Part shown: one piece after another, positions 20,973 to 32,595 of the stretch
How positions within the stretch are numbered: position 1 is the stretch's first letter
Layout: every line of letters starts with the position of its first letter
Assembly: GCA_031216915.1 (NCBI GenBank)
Contig: CM062297.1
Span: 361,907,704-361,971,703, forward strand
DNA from: Pictodentalium vernedei
Taxonomy: Eukaryota > Mollusca > Scaphopoda > Dentaliida > Dentaliidae
DNA: 64,000 nucleotides
Direction of reading: 5' to 3'
Notes under the pieces: model-generated
What the model was told of the DNA's origin: nothing
Databases searched by the model: none
Seen by the model: only the letters and a program-made list of their open reading frames with translations
Made by a program: the position numbers and the translations under genes

Positions 20973-21170
20973 TTATTTTATTTAATGCTCTACGACTACA
21001 AACTCTGCAATTTGTGGCCTTTATTTGCCATTAAGGCGCAAAATTTATATTATATATTTCTTGTAGCCACGAATTTTCGTGAATTTTCTTTTTATTTTAT
21101 TTAATGCTCTACGACTACAAACTCTCCAATTTGTGGCCTTTATTTGCCATTAAGGCGCAAAATTTATGTG
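20937..21170. repeat. Two-copy tandem duplication, 119-bp period
   Basis: ATTTCTTGTAGCCACG starts at 20937 and again at 21056. The copies differ at one or two positions (CTCTGCAA versus CTCCAAT), so the duplication is recent. Confidence 0.9.
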
Positions 21171-21772
21171 CCGAACCGGCGTCCATACAAAAATTACAAC
21201 AACCAAACTCCAACCATTGGAATGTGTGAATATCCGCACAAAAAGTAGTCCCGTCTTATTTCTCCCCTAACTTTACGATTTACCAAGGCTGGCGAATTGA
21301 AATAATCGCAATGTGTTTCGAAGAAATAGAACAATAACAAAAAACACCACTTTCTTATTTTCAATAACAAGACACGTCATTTTATTTTTTTTGAACTCAA
21401 TGCACTGAAGACGTGTGAAGTTGAACTGAAGAAATTTGAAAGTGATTTCGGCTTTTCGCTGGAAGGTGAATGAGAAAGTCAAACTTTGAAACCGCTGATT
21501 TAATGAATTGATTTAGTCACTGTCACTATCAATTATTCGAATTCGTTTGTATTTGGGACTCTGGAATTCATTACTGATGTGCTGACTCTGTGATGATTGC
21601 ATGTAAATGTTTATCGGCCCATTAAACGTGCTGCCACTGAACATCGAAGACAGTGGAAATGAACCTATGATGAAATATCGATTTCTAAATATCATTTTGA
21701 TATTTCGTTTTGCCGACCGACAGGGGAATATGACTTAATTTATCAGCGTGAATTGATGCCTGAGCATTAAAT
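21171..21772. other. Stretch without recognised gene
   Basis: Short frames only, with no domain recognised. Confidence 0.4.
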
Positions 21773-22093
21773 AAATCCCCATAAACTCTGCGCTGTTTTA
21801 CCCTGGCCGATATGAGTAGTGCTTCATTTGACTTTGGTCATGCAGTAATAGAGAATCCCAACCATGTGGCCCATTTACTGCCGAGGAAAAAAACATCGGT
21901 AACGTAGGTGCCTTAAAATATTATTTTATGTCACAGACATTACCCGTGGTTTTTCCCTTGGGTAGTAGTAAATGGGCCACAGATTGGAATTCTTTCTTAC
22001 TGTCTGACCAAAGCTTACTAACCGCTCCATCAAATGAAGCACTACTTATATCGACCCAGGTGCAACAGTGCAGAGTTTATGAGGGGTGGATTT
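21773..22093. repeat. Foldback/MITE with ~130-bp inverted arms
   Basis: The left arm (21773-21893) and right arm (21959-22093) are inverted: CATAAACTCTG, GTAGTGCTTCATTTGA and GTGGCCCATTTACT are paired by their complements. The ends read AAATCC/GGATTT. No convincing target duplication was seen. Confidence 0.75.
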
Positions 22094-22193
22094 CCGATAC
22101 CAAAGAATGACCCCCTCATCACACTGACTATTGACAGGTTCAATACAACATTGAGCTAACTGCCTCTAGGAATTCTGCATTTCGTCGCCTGAG

Positions 22194-22239
22194 TGCTAGA
22201 ATGTTCTATGTCCCATAGGGGACATAGAACATTCTAGCA
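22194..22239. repeat. Short hairpin repeat, GCTAGAATGTTCTATGTCCC variant
   Basis: An almost perfect hairpin with CATAG in the loop and CGTCGCCTGAGT / AATCAGACGACG outer arms. It shares GTTCTATGT with the family at 6064. Confidence 0.75.
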
Positions 22240-22840
22240 ATCAGACGACGATTTGATAATACTTACTAAATTCAGATAAGAGTGATGAAACTAATATCGA
22301 GTGTTGAAATGGGTAAAAACAGAAAGAGATCAGTAAACACAGCAGCAAATATAGGGGTGGAACCAGGTAAAACATTAATTTTTTCAACATATTTAACACC
22401 TGTTCCTGCTACACATGTCTTAATACTGTTCAGGTGGAAAGCAAGTATATGCTGTATACTCTCCTGATTACCCATGTGTACACTGACTGTAAGTGTATGT
22501 ACGAAAGTATGAATAAACTCATAAACTTGCCAAGAAATGGGATCAGATTCCAGTTGCAAACTCTGGAAAATTCTGTTTTATCTCCATTAGCTGGTTGTGG
22601 GTAGATTAAAAGTCGGAAATGGTTACTGGAACAATACAAACCATGTTCCAGCAAAATTACCTGTTAAAATTACCAATCAAAACAGCTTAGTTGCGATTTA
22701 CTCTAATTCTCTTGGGTGGGGACCAAATTTCATTTTTTTTTCCTTCAAAAAAGGGGTGGATGGGTACCCAAGGGTCGGGAAAAAACTTGTTTACGCCTTG
22801 TGTCCGAAATGTTTTTCCTGCCCCCATCCCCCCCCCCCCC

Positions 22841-23010
22841 GCGTCAAAACCATAGTTTATGACCCCTCCCTGGAACGCGCTCAACGAGCTCGTTCCAATG
22901 AGGGGTCATAGCTATGGTTTTGAAACAAAAAATGAAAAATATAATTAAAATTGAATGGTGACTTTTGTGAATAGCGCTGGACGATTTTGGCCGTTACGTT
23001 GGGTAAAGGA
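22841..23010 (+). mobile_element. Family-A MITE truncated at a poly-C tract
   Basis: Begins abruptly after C13 (22828-22840) inside the hairpin arm (TCAAAACCATAGTTTATGACC). It then continues through the complete right end GTTACGTTGGGTAAAGGA and TTAA (23011-23014). The left third of the element is gone, replaced by the C-rich stretch. Confidence 0.75.
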
Positions 23011-23014
23011 TTAA

Positions 23015-24059
23015 AGAAAGTACATGATTACCAACATTCGATATATATGTGTAGAGTGGAAAAATAAGTGGAAATGCCACACTCTTTGAACCCCTCTTAG
23101 CGACGCCTTTGCTAAAAGTCACTGCTCGGGTACCGAATTTACACAATTTGATGTGGAGGAAAATCTGGATATTGTCCACTCGTTTAAGGGTTAACAGTTA
23201 TGCCTCTATTAGACCGATAACAATGAAACGTCAGTGTGAGTGATCCATACATGGTTTAGTCGGTATTTAATTCTGAAAAAATACCTGATGTTGAAAGATA
23301 CCCACTGAGTCTGTCATTCGTAAACATTGACACGGTAAGATCCTATCGATTCCTTCTGTCGATTAACATCCCAAGACGCATCAATTGAAGATCTGTAAGA
23401 ACTTTGGAATCAATGAAATAACGACATGTTGAGGTATGTTTAAATTTCTGAAAGCTTCTTATATTTAAGGTTATTGTATTAACTTCAGGTAAAAAAAACT
23501 TAATTTAACAACTTCAAGACGATTTCGTTGAAACAAAGTAAAACATCCCTGTATACAGTACAAACGCCGTGGAGTGGCCGTATTCCACACGTGGGCAGTG
23601 GTATCCACGCAGGCATTTACCAAGTAAACTAATGTTTTAGTTCCCACTCTAAACATATTTCATGATCCATCATGTACTGACCTTGACAAATTGACAGGAA
23701 TATAATTTTGAAACAAAAAAGGACGGGAAAATAAAAAAAAAATCAAATGATCAGTTCTGTACAGAACTGTGATGTCAAAAGCGGATCGAGAATTTCACGA
23801 CTGGGTCGCGATCCAGTAGAAATTCTCTAATCCCTCCAGCAACACTATAGAACCTCATCTGTCGTAAAGGAGAATCGGGAATACTGAAGCTGAGATGCCA
23901 CTTTTGTTCGTTTTCCTTGACGGTTTCTTGATTTCGAAAGTAATTTATTTAGGAGATCTCGGCCCATGGTGTGTAAGTGTTTCGCGGTTGGCTCGCGATC
24001 GGGTCGAGAAAAATACCTTATATGTGATCACAGTATTGTATCTGGTGTTTGGTGCATTT
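23015..24059. other. Stretch without gene; MITE fragment and small hairpin
   Basis: Holds a half MITE of the 9377-9598 family at 23560-23630 (CCGTATTCCACACGTGGGC, GTATCCACGCAGGC) and a hairpin GAGAATTTC.../GAAATTCTC at about 23790-23828. Confidence 0.45.
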
Positions 24060-26520
24060 TTTAGCTCAACTTTGGCGAAGCCAAATTTGAGGTATGTCAT
24101 GGCCCGTCGTCCATCTGTTCGTTTGTCGCGCCGTCAACACGGCTCGGGCTAGAGGCCGTATTTATGAACCGATCTTTACGAAACTTCTTGGGTACCTTTG
24201 TTATCACTGTGGGACGATAACGAGTGTTTTTGGGTCCGGTCTGAAATTCAAGATGGCCGCTGGCAGCCATTTTGTACAAAATAAGGTGCAATCAGATTTT
24301 TGCGCAGAACTTCCATATGAAAGCGCTGATTTGAATAATTTTTGTGTGAATGTTTAGTACCATGGGATACATCACATATAATACGGGTTTTTTCTCGTGC
24401 ATAAATTATGCCAATTAGACTAACTTTGATCTATTTAATGTTACTTTCAGCATTGTAACTGCAAATGCCAATACGGCTCGGGCTAGATGCTGTATTTATG
24501 AACCTATCTTTACGAAACTTCTTGGGTACCTTTGTTATCACCGTGGGACGAGAACGAGTGGTTTTGGGTGCGGTCCGAAATTCAAAATGGCCACCAGCAG
24601 CCATTTTGTACTTTAGTTAGTGCAATCAGTTTCTTGTACAGAACTTCTGTATGAAAGTTCTGATTTGAATAAATTTTTGTATGAATGTTTAGTAACATGC
24701 AATACATCACATATAATACGAGTTTTTTTCTCGTGCAAAAATTATGCAAATTAGATGAACTTTGATTTATTCAGTGCTACTTATACACAGTAAGTGCACA
24801 CGTCAATACGGCTCGGGCTAGAGTCTGTATTTATGAACCGATCTTCACGAAACTTCTTGGGTACCTTTGTTATCACCTTGGGATGAGAACGAGTGTTTCT
24901 GGGTGCGGTCCAAAATTCGAGATGGCTACCAGTGGCCATTTTGTACCGAAATTAGGTCCAATCAGTTTTTTGTACACAACTTCTATACGGCTCAGGCTAG
25001 AGGCTGTATTTATGAACCGATCTTTACAAAACTTCTTGAGTACCTTTGTTATCACCGTGGGACGAGAACGAGTTTTTCAGGGTGCAGTCCAGCAGCCATT
25101 TTGTACCAAAATTAGTGCAATCAGTTTTTTGTACAGAACTTCTGTATGAAAGCTCTGATTTGAATAAATTTTTGTATGAATGTTTAGTAACATGCAATCC
25201 ATCACATATAATACGGGTTTTTTCCTCGTGCAGAAATTATGCAAATTAGATGAACTTTGATTTATTCAGTACTACTTATACACGGTGTAAGTGCACATGT
25301 TAGTACAGCTAGGGCTGGAGGTTGTATTTATGAACCAATATTCACGAAACTTCTTGGGTACCTTTGTTATCACTTTGGGACGAGAATGAGAGTTTGTGAG
25401 TGCGGTTCGAAATTCAAGATGGCTGCCGTCGGCCATTTTGTACCAAAATTAGTGCAATCAGTTTTTTGTACAGAACTTATGTAGCAGAAATTATGCAAAT
25501 TAGATGAACTTTGGTTTATTCAGTGCTACTTATACACAGTAAATGCATGTGTCAATACGGCTCGGGCTAGAGGCTGTGTTTATGAACCGATCTTCACAAC
25601 ACTTCTTGGTACCTTTGTTATCAGCTTGGGACGAGAACAAGTGTTTCTGCCAGTGATGGCAGCCAGTGGCCATTTTGTACCGAAATTAGGTCCAATCAGT
25701 TTTTTATACACAACTTCTATTCGGCTCAGGCTAGAGGCCGTATTTATGAACCGATCTTCACGAAACTTCTTGGGTACCTTTGTTATCACCGTGGGACGAG
25801 AACGAGTGTTTCTGGGTGCAGTCCAAGATTCAAAATGGCGCCAGCAGCCATTTTGTACCAAAATTAGTGCAATCAGTTTTTTGTACAGAACTTCTGTATG
25901 AAAACTCTGATTTGAATAGATTTTTGTATGAATGTTTAGTAACGTGGAATACATCACATATAATACGATTTTTTTTTCTCGTGCAGAAATTATGCAAATT
26001 AGATGAACTTTGATTTATTCAGGGCAACTTATACACTGTAAGTGCACATGTCAGTACAGCTAGGGCTGGAGGCTGTATTTATGAACCGATCTTCACGAAA
26101 CTTCTTGAGTACCTTTGCTGTCACCTTGGGACGGGAATGAGTGTTTTTGAGTGCGGTCCGAAATTCAAGATAGCTGCCGGCAGCCATTTTGTACCAAAAT
26201 TAGTGCAATCAGTTTTTGTACAGAACTTCTGTATGAAAGTTCTGATTTGAATACATTTTTGTATGGATGTTTAGTAACATGGAATACATCACATATAATA
26301 CGGGTGTTTTCTCGAGCAGAAATAATGCAAATTAGATGAACTTTGATTTATTCAGTGCTACTTATACACAGTAAGTGCATGTGTCAATACGGCTCGGGCT
26401 GGAGTCTGTATTTATGATCCGATCTTCACGACACTTCTTGGGGTACCTTTGAAATCACCTTGTGACAGGAACGAGTGTGTTTGGGTGCCTTTGTTATCAC
26501 TGTGCTATGAGAACCGATAT
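24060..26520 (+). repeat. Nine-unit tandem array, ~330-bp and ~170-bp units
   Basis: The landmark GGCTCGGGCTAGAGGCTGTA recurs at about 24131, 24475, 24808, 24989, 25308, 25559, 25723, 26059 and 26392. Intervals are roughly 344, 333, 181, 319, 251, 164, 336 and 333, so full units alternate with internally shortened ones. Each full unit holds TTCACGAAACTTCTTGGG, GGTACCTTTGTTATCACC, AAATTCAAGATGGC(C/T)GCC facing GCAGCCATTTTGTACC, GTGCAATCAG, and a TATGCAAATTAGATGAACTTTGATT end. Short open frames inside are unit translations and not genes. Confidence 0.9.
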
Positions 26521-27670
26521 TTTGGGGTTCGGTCTGACCCACTCTGGGATTCAAAGATTTCTTTTCTAGTTTAGCATCTAACTGTCCCCCACCTTTACAA
26601 TACTTTACCTATATATTTGTTACAGGCTACTGTCAGCATTTATGTACTGACCGTTACAATACTTGCATGTACCTTTGTTATCAGGTCATTACCTAGATGT
26701 TTGTCATTGCTGTGTAACATACTATACATGTACATGTCTTAAACAAGTTGAGCTACAGTGTTATTGACAATTTGATTCCGTTTTGTTAGGAAAATAGTTA
26801 ATGATAAAAACAGTAGATTAACGTTCAACATTAGTCTGCAGTTGAAGTGTGCATTTAACAGAGATGAATACCAGTTTTATACTGTGTTATGGGATGACAA
26901 TACTTGTACCATGCGAAACTTTGAAATCGATTTGATTCAAAATTGTCCCGATGATTAGTTTACATTCGAGCTGAATCACACCGATTCGGAATATTTTAGT
27001 CATCAAGATGTTCTCAAAATCCTAACAAGTATCTACTCTTGAACTATTCTTCTTGCATGAGATCTTCTGTACAGGAAACCTGATAATAGAAGAAGAGCGC
27101 AAGTAGGTTGCGCTTCCGAAATTACATTGATTTCGTTCTGGAAAACGTTTTGAGTTGAATTGCTCAAACAGACGAGTCGCTATTGCATACTTGCACAATA
27201 TTTGAGTGAAGACTAACAATATTTGTGTTGTAAGAAGGTGTAATATGTACACCTTGGAAAGCGGTGAGATTCGATTCCATTCGATTCGAAATATTCGGCA
27301 TTCGATTTGGGATTCGATTCAACCCGAAGTTTGAGATTTCTAAGGCACCCCTTAGATAATACATCTTTTTTATTTCTGGAGGAAATGGCCGACAATTATT
27401 CTGACAAAACTAAGATCTCAGTATAACGTTCAAAGGATCTGCATTTAAGATTTCAACTGCGCTAACACAATGTGTTAAGATATTAAATTATAGGACTTGT
27501 AAATTTACTACAATTAAGATTCATTGGTCAACAAAAATATTGCTAAAATCTCAAAATGTTGTGCAGTGTGTATGTTTTCAATTTTCAAAGTATTTCTTCG
27601 TTATTTTAATGTTACATCCCTCAATATATGATAAAGAATATTTTCAAAGCCATGCGAAGACATGCTTCTA
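26521..27670. other. Decayed repeat region
   Basis: 26910-27140 is colinear with 5775-5995. 27265-27325 iterates TTCGATTC / GGGATTCGATTC, similar to subterminal repeats of hAT-like elements, but no ends could be placed. No gene was recognised. Confidence 0.35.
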
Positions 27671-27893
27671 TTTATTTATTTACTAGGGTTTTAGCGACAC
27701 TTTCGACAACCAGGGTCATAGGAAGAGGAAGTCGGAGTACTCGGAACGTCCCACCGAGCATTGGCGAGCACCTGCCGCGCGTGGGCAGTCGGGGTTAAGT
27801 GTCCAACGCAGTTACCGCTGGTCAGCATGGAACCGTGGACCGTTCGGATTGAAGTTCAATGGTCTAAACATTGAGCCGCCGCGCTCGCTGAAG
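27671..27893 (-). mobile_element. tRNA-headed SINE, internally deleted
   Basis: Tail-side GGGTTTTAGCGACACTTTCGA and body CGGAGTACTCGG lead to GTGGGCAGTCGGGGTTAAGTG. On the minus strand the end is a tRNA-like head (GGCGGCTCAATG A-box region, AACGGTCCACGGTTCC B-box region). About 120 bp of body is missing compared with 51689-52057. Confidence 0.7.
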
Positions 27894-28034
27894 ACATGCT
27901 TTCTCTGATATGAAAAAAACCTCCAAAATTATAATGCCTACCAGAATTTAAATTTTCTCTTGAGGAAAACAAGCCGATATCTGCTTAGCATTGCATATGG
28001 CGCCCTTGTTGCACTCAAAGGACAAAAAGTTAAT

Positions 28035-28301
28035 GATAACTGCCCGTGTGGGGGCACGATGACGCCGTGTACTAAGGCGTACTGCACGTCGATGGTACGC
28101 ATGTCTTCAACCAATCTAACCCTGCCTGTGCTGCAGTGCAGTGCGGAGTTACGATGTTGGGGAGCTGGCAGCTGATCGTCGTTGCTCGGTGGTTCTCTCC
28201 GGGTACTCCGGCTTCCTCCACCTGTAAAACTGTCACGGTCATGATTAGCCATTGTGCATACATATGTGACCTTAAACATCAATAAAATAAAATGAATAAG
28301 T
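28035..28301 (+). mobile_element. SINE body, 5' truncated (no head)
   Basis: Begins inside the body (CCCGTGTGGGGGCACGATGA) and runs through TCTTCAACCAATCTAACCCTG and CGGGTACTCCGGCTTCC to an AATAAAATAAAAT tail. The 5' truncation is typical of reverse-transcriptase-mediated insertion. Confidence 0.8.
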
Positions 28302-29365
28302 TAATGATAATAACAAGAATTTTTTGTGCAGAGCACAAGCGCGCAGACAATGAACATGAAAAAGTACAATTCGTGAAAACATTCAATAAGATTTCACATT
28401 AGATTTACACGTTTAAAAATAATTTACATTGAAAGAAACATTGTTTGTGCTATATTAAAAAAATGAAATCCATAACATTTCATCAATTGTTTTAATTTAA
28501 ATTGCATTATCTTATACGTGATTTTTTATTAGTCTTTAATGTTATCAGCATCTGTGCTAAACCATGAGGGAACATGGGCATAGATTAAAGTTTTGCCAAT
28601 TGTTTATGTCGCCCATTTACTAAACGTTTGCACCCCATCTGTGTTGATCATATTTTACCATTGTATGAGAAGAAATATAATCAAATCCATAACCCTACAT
28701 GCCTAATATGCCAGTCTTGGGAGAAAAATAATAATAATATATATTAAATTTACTCACATCACCTTTAGGCTTTGGTAAACTGGCAAGATTTAAAAAAATT
28801 AACAGCACTTGTGTTCAATTAGTCTTGACCTAAAGGTTTAATGTATTGGAATTATATAATTCATTATTAAACAAAATCAGAAATTCATGTTTGTGATAAA
28901 AATATCTTTTATTAAGAACATAAGTATAAAAATAAAATTACATAATATACAATAATAAAGTTGTCGATGACACTCTAGCTCAACTTCAATATGACAGGAA
29001 TTTAATATTGCAGTGACCAAGTCAACAATAATTAATATGACATTAATTATTATTTGCTGTGACCAAGTCAACAACAATAAAAGAATTACAAGTTGGAGTT
29101 GATAGTGGCCCAAATAACCCTAATGATTTGTGTTCTTGACGATTTTCCCATATAGTTCTGTGCCTGAAACAAAATGGATTCCAGTGCCATAGAAGTGAAC
29201 AGATCTATGGGCATTCTATTTCTAACGATTTCGGCCGATAATGAAGACATGTCTTGATTTATGCTATACAAGGTCAAAAGTGCAATTAACGTAATTGCCG
29301 TTCATTGTATCCCTTCGTATGGCTGGAATATACCACAGCCTTGGTGGAAATTCGCCAGAAAACTT
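28302..29365. other. AT-rich stretch without firm gene
   Basis: A TTTATT at about 28908 would be an AATAAA polyadenylation signal on the minus strand. Around 29016-29075 the block GTGACCAAGTCAACAA is duplicated about an ATTAATTA hairpin. No coding exon could be assigned with confidence. Confidence 0.35.
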
Positions 29366-29475
29366 CTTACCATTTTCGTGTCGTTCCTTTCTCAAAATGG
29401 CGAAGAGGATGTTCGATCTCACTCGTGACAAATGGTATTGTGACAAACCAGCCAAACTGAAACTGACGTTGCGGT
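29366..29475 (-). promoter_or_regulatory. Possible first exon/promoter: TOP-like leader and ATG at a splice donor
   Basis: Reading the minus strand: TTTTTATAACCG (about 29475), a pyrimidine-rich CATCCTCTTCGCCATTTTG (about 29411-29393), then AAAATG at 29371-29373 immediately followed by GTAAGAAG (a good splice donor) at 29370 downward. An initiator codon placed at the end of a tiny first exon after an oligopyrimidine leader is seen in some animal translation-machinery genes. A downstream acceptor-like TTTTGTTTCAG lies near 29160. Splicing the ATG to it gives only a 27-codon frame that I do not recognise. It may be coincidental. Confidence 0.18.
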
Positions 29476-29629
29476 TATAAAAAGATTGTTATAAAAATAA
29501 AACTTGGCCTAGATTTTCTTTTGCCTAAACCTAAGCGTTTCTATACAATAAATACCCTTTTAACAGAATGTTTGAGATAAAATAGTTCAACCATAATTTT
29601 GATTTCCAAGCTGCTTTCATTAAAAATAT

Positions 29630-30430
29630 ATTTGGGGTTTCTCAAAACAAAATACTGATTAGGAGCGAGCTTTATAGCTTAAGAGTCGACATTGATAGGA
29701 ATTACAGAAATAACCTATAACTAAAATTGGACCCAGACAAATCGGCCCATTTGTGTGGAAGACTCACACCCTCAAACGTTTTACAGATGTGAATTGTAGA
29801 AACAAATCATTTTGAAGATTTCGACCCAAAACAGTTCGAGTCTGCCCAAATGGAAATATGAATCGTCCCGCAATAATAGTTGATTCAGGAAGAAACGCAC
29901 TGAGACGAACTGGTTTGGAGCGAATGTTTGGAGAAAATTGAGCCAACCACCGCCGTGAAGCATTTTAAGAAAATTAATCACCAGACATCGGTGCATCTGT
30001 TTATAAAATGTAAACAAGCAAAATAGGTCACCCATGATTTTAATTTCCATACTTCCCCCATGAAATATAAATGTAGAGTTTCTCGGGTTTCTCAAAAGAA
30101 AATATCTAGTTTGAAGCGAATATTATCGCCGAAGACAGTGTCGGCATCGATAGGACTTACAGAAAATAACCTCTAAAGATAATTGGAACCAGGTAAAACG
30201 GCCCATTTTTGAGAACGAATCGAACCAGTTTTCAAGACAACCCGGATAAACTTTAAAGGCTTGTGGGAAGAAATCATGAGACATATCGAGCCGCTCTTCA
30301 AGTCTTGAAAACAAAAAAAAGCGTATGCAAGGTACAACCGCGGGGAGGGAGGAGAGAAATAATTCTATCCCGCTAGAGCTTACGCTTAATTCATTTACAA
30401 ATTTCCACCCACGGGATGGGGGACACATAT
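29630..30430. repeat. Two diverged tandem copies, ~450-bp period
   Basis: Blocks recur in order: TTTCTCAAAA.AAAATA at 29638 and 30089, ATTGATAGGAATTACAGAAATAACCT at about 29690 and CATCGATAGGACTTACAGAAAATAACCT at about 30145, then CGGCCCATTT at 29744 and 30200. No gene was recognised. Frames inside are short and domain-free. Confidence 0.6.
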
Positions 30431-31344
30431 TCCATACCCTATACCGCCCTATCCTGTCCTCGGCCTCCGTCCTTCAGCAGCGGTATCTAGATTTTGCTCC
30501 CCTACAACACATTGGAATCACCCCCCCCCCCCCCAGCCCGCCCACAATTTGCATTATGGCTCAACAAAGGTACATGCCAATTCTGAATGCGTCTCAATCT
30601 GGTTGAAGGGTGTGTGGTTGGAGGGGGCGTACTCATAATTATTTTACAGTGATGATTCTGGCGCAACGTGTACATTATATCCAATATTCTCGGGTAAAAG
30701 AATTTTCCTGAGGATGCTTACTCCTGTTTCAAAATTTAACCCAAGTTAGTTGCCGTTAGAAGTGAAAGTTTCATTTGAATATCATTGCATAACGTAGGAG
30801 TGCATCCCAACATTGCTCTTGTTGAAGGGTGAAAACGACGTTGCACATAAAATATCGAACAGTGATGATTTTGGTCCAAATATGAGTAACATGTATACTA
30901 TATCGCATGTTCCCAAGTTGAAAGCTTAAATTTCATCTACGCATGCTTATTCGTGTCAAAAAAAAAATCCCCCCACCCCCCACACACACACTTATAAAAA
31001 GTACAATGGTAAGGTAAATCCCAAAACAATTGGTAATACCATAGTAATACCAGGTATTTTGGGACGTACAATGCTTTACCATGGTACTTTTTTATAAGGG
31101 CTAAGTCAGCTGAGTTTGAAAGTGCCAGATTTCAGTTCGATATCTCTGTATATGTAGGAGTGCACCCCTAGGTTTATACTTGCTGAAGGATTGACACGAG
31201 TTTACACGTAAAATGCAACTTCCCATGTTTGGCCTACTCAAGATTAAAAAATATATAAACCTCAAAGTGAAATTTCAGCTAAAATTCAAATGTAGGTGCG
31301 AAACTTCAGCTAGTAAACTCTAAAAATGCATACGTACGTTCGGG
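30431..31344. other. Stretch without gene; poly-C tract and inverted repeat
   Basis: C14 at 30521-30534. At 31000-31101 an inverted repeat pairs CTTATAAAAAGTAC..ATGGTAA with TTACCATGGTACTTTTTTATAAG, enclosing CCAAAACA/TATTTTGG arms. Otherwise nothing was recognised. Confidence 0.5.
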
Positions 31345-31595
31345 CTACTTTTGTTAAAGGGTTAATGAGTGAAGGGTTATCGCAGCAGATAATATTACTC
31401 CGCCCAGATTACTCCTTATCAAAATGATTTACACACAGATGTCAGCAAAATATTTCTGAAAAACGTTCGAGCTCCTTTTGTTAGAGGGTTAATGAGTGAA
31501 AGGTTATCATAGCAGGTAATATTCACTCCGCCCACATTACTCTTTATCAGAAAGATTTACCCACAGATGTCAGCTGTCAGATCAATATTTCTGAA
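31345..31595. repeat. Two-copy tandem duplication, ~122-bp period
   Basis: Both copies carry CTTTTGTTA.AGGGTTAATGAGTGAA, TATT..ACTCCGCCCA.ATTACTC and ACAGATGTCAGC. Confidence 0.8.
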
Positions 31596-32591
31596 AATGT
31601 AGGAACCAATTCCACATCGCTGTTGTGGATGAAAGGTTAATGCGACGTATAACTCGACGGAAACCTCTCATTGAACCTGAAATATCGTGCATATGTTGAC
31701 AAAATTGTCCAAAAACAACAGAGGGAAGACACCTCACAGAACACACACACCAGAATCTTAAGCTAACTGTTGAACGCACCAAGTTACACCATGGCGTATA
31801 TTTTCCTGTATCTCTTCTGAAATCGATAAGAGTACTGCTGAGTTTATCAGAGGAACATGCCCCATCCACCAACCTATTTAAAAACTATTCTTATGTCAAT
31901 TAAGCTTGTGCATCTCCTTAATAATACTGCCCATCAACAAGTGATATGTGCAAACATTCGCTAAACAAATTAAACAAATCCATTGCATTTTAAACGCCAC
32001 ACACACATAAAACGTATGTAGAAACAAAACTTACACAGCTTACAATTTGAAGCGAGTAACTTTGACCTACACAATGAATATATTTATAAAATGACGTATC
32101 TATAACGAGAAGGTGAATCCTATAATTTGAGAGTACGGCGGCCTTTATAAGAAAAACGTGTCCCAACCTATTTTTAAAACCCATTATGTAAAATCGTTTT
32201 CGGACTTCGAAACCGAAAGACTCGGAGTGTTATGACGACATCGTTTATAATATATTTAAGTAGACCATAAATGCAGAACTATTTATTGCACGCTTTTATG
32301 GTTGTGTAGTATTGTAACAAATTGTATATATAACAGGCCAAAATTAATTAAACCAGCGAGAATTAATATCGAATGTGTCCACAACAATAAGATTCCTTTT
32401 TTTTATTTTGGGGGTGAATTCAAAATATCATACGAAATGAATTGTTCTCTTAATTGTGTCAAACAGTGTACCAAATGCGCGCTAAATTACATTTTTATCA
32501 AGCGTAAAACCACACATTGGGTGCCCTAAAGCGCAATACATAAATAAATATATGGATAAAACAATCTACTACTTGTACAAGGAAGTGGGGT
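31596..32591. other. Stretch without recognised gene
   Basis: Open frames of up to 96 codons on the minus strand (31582-31872) show no recognisable domain. I do not call a gene. Confidence 0.4.
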
Positions 32592-32595
32592 TTAA

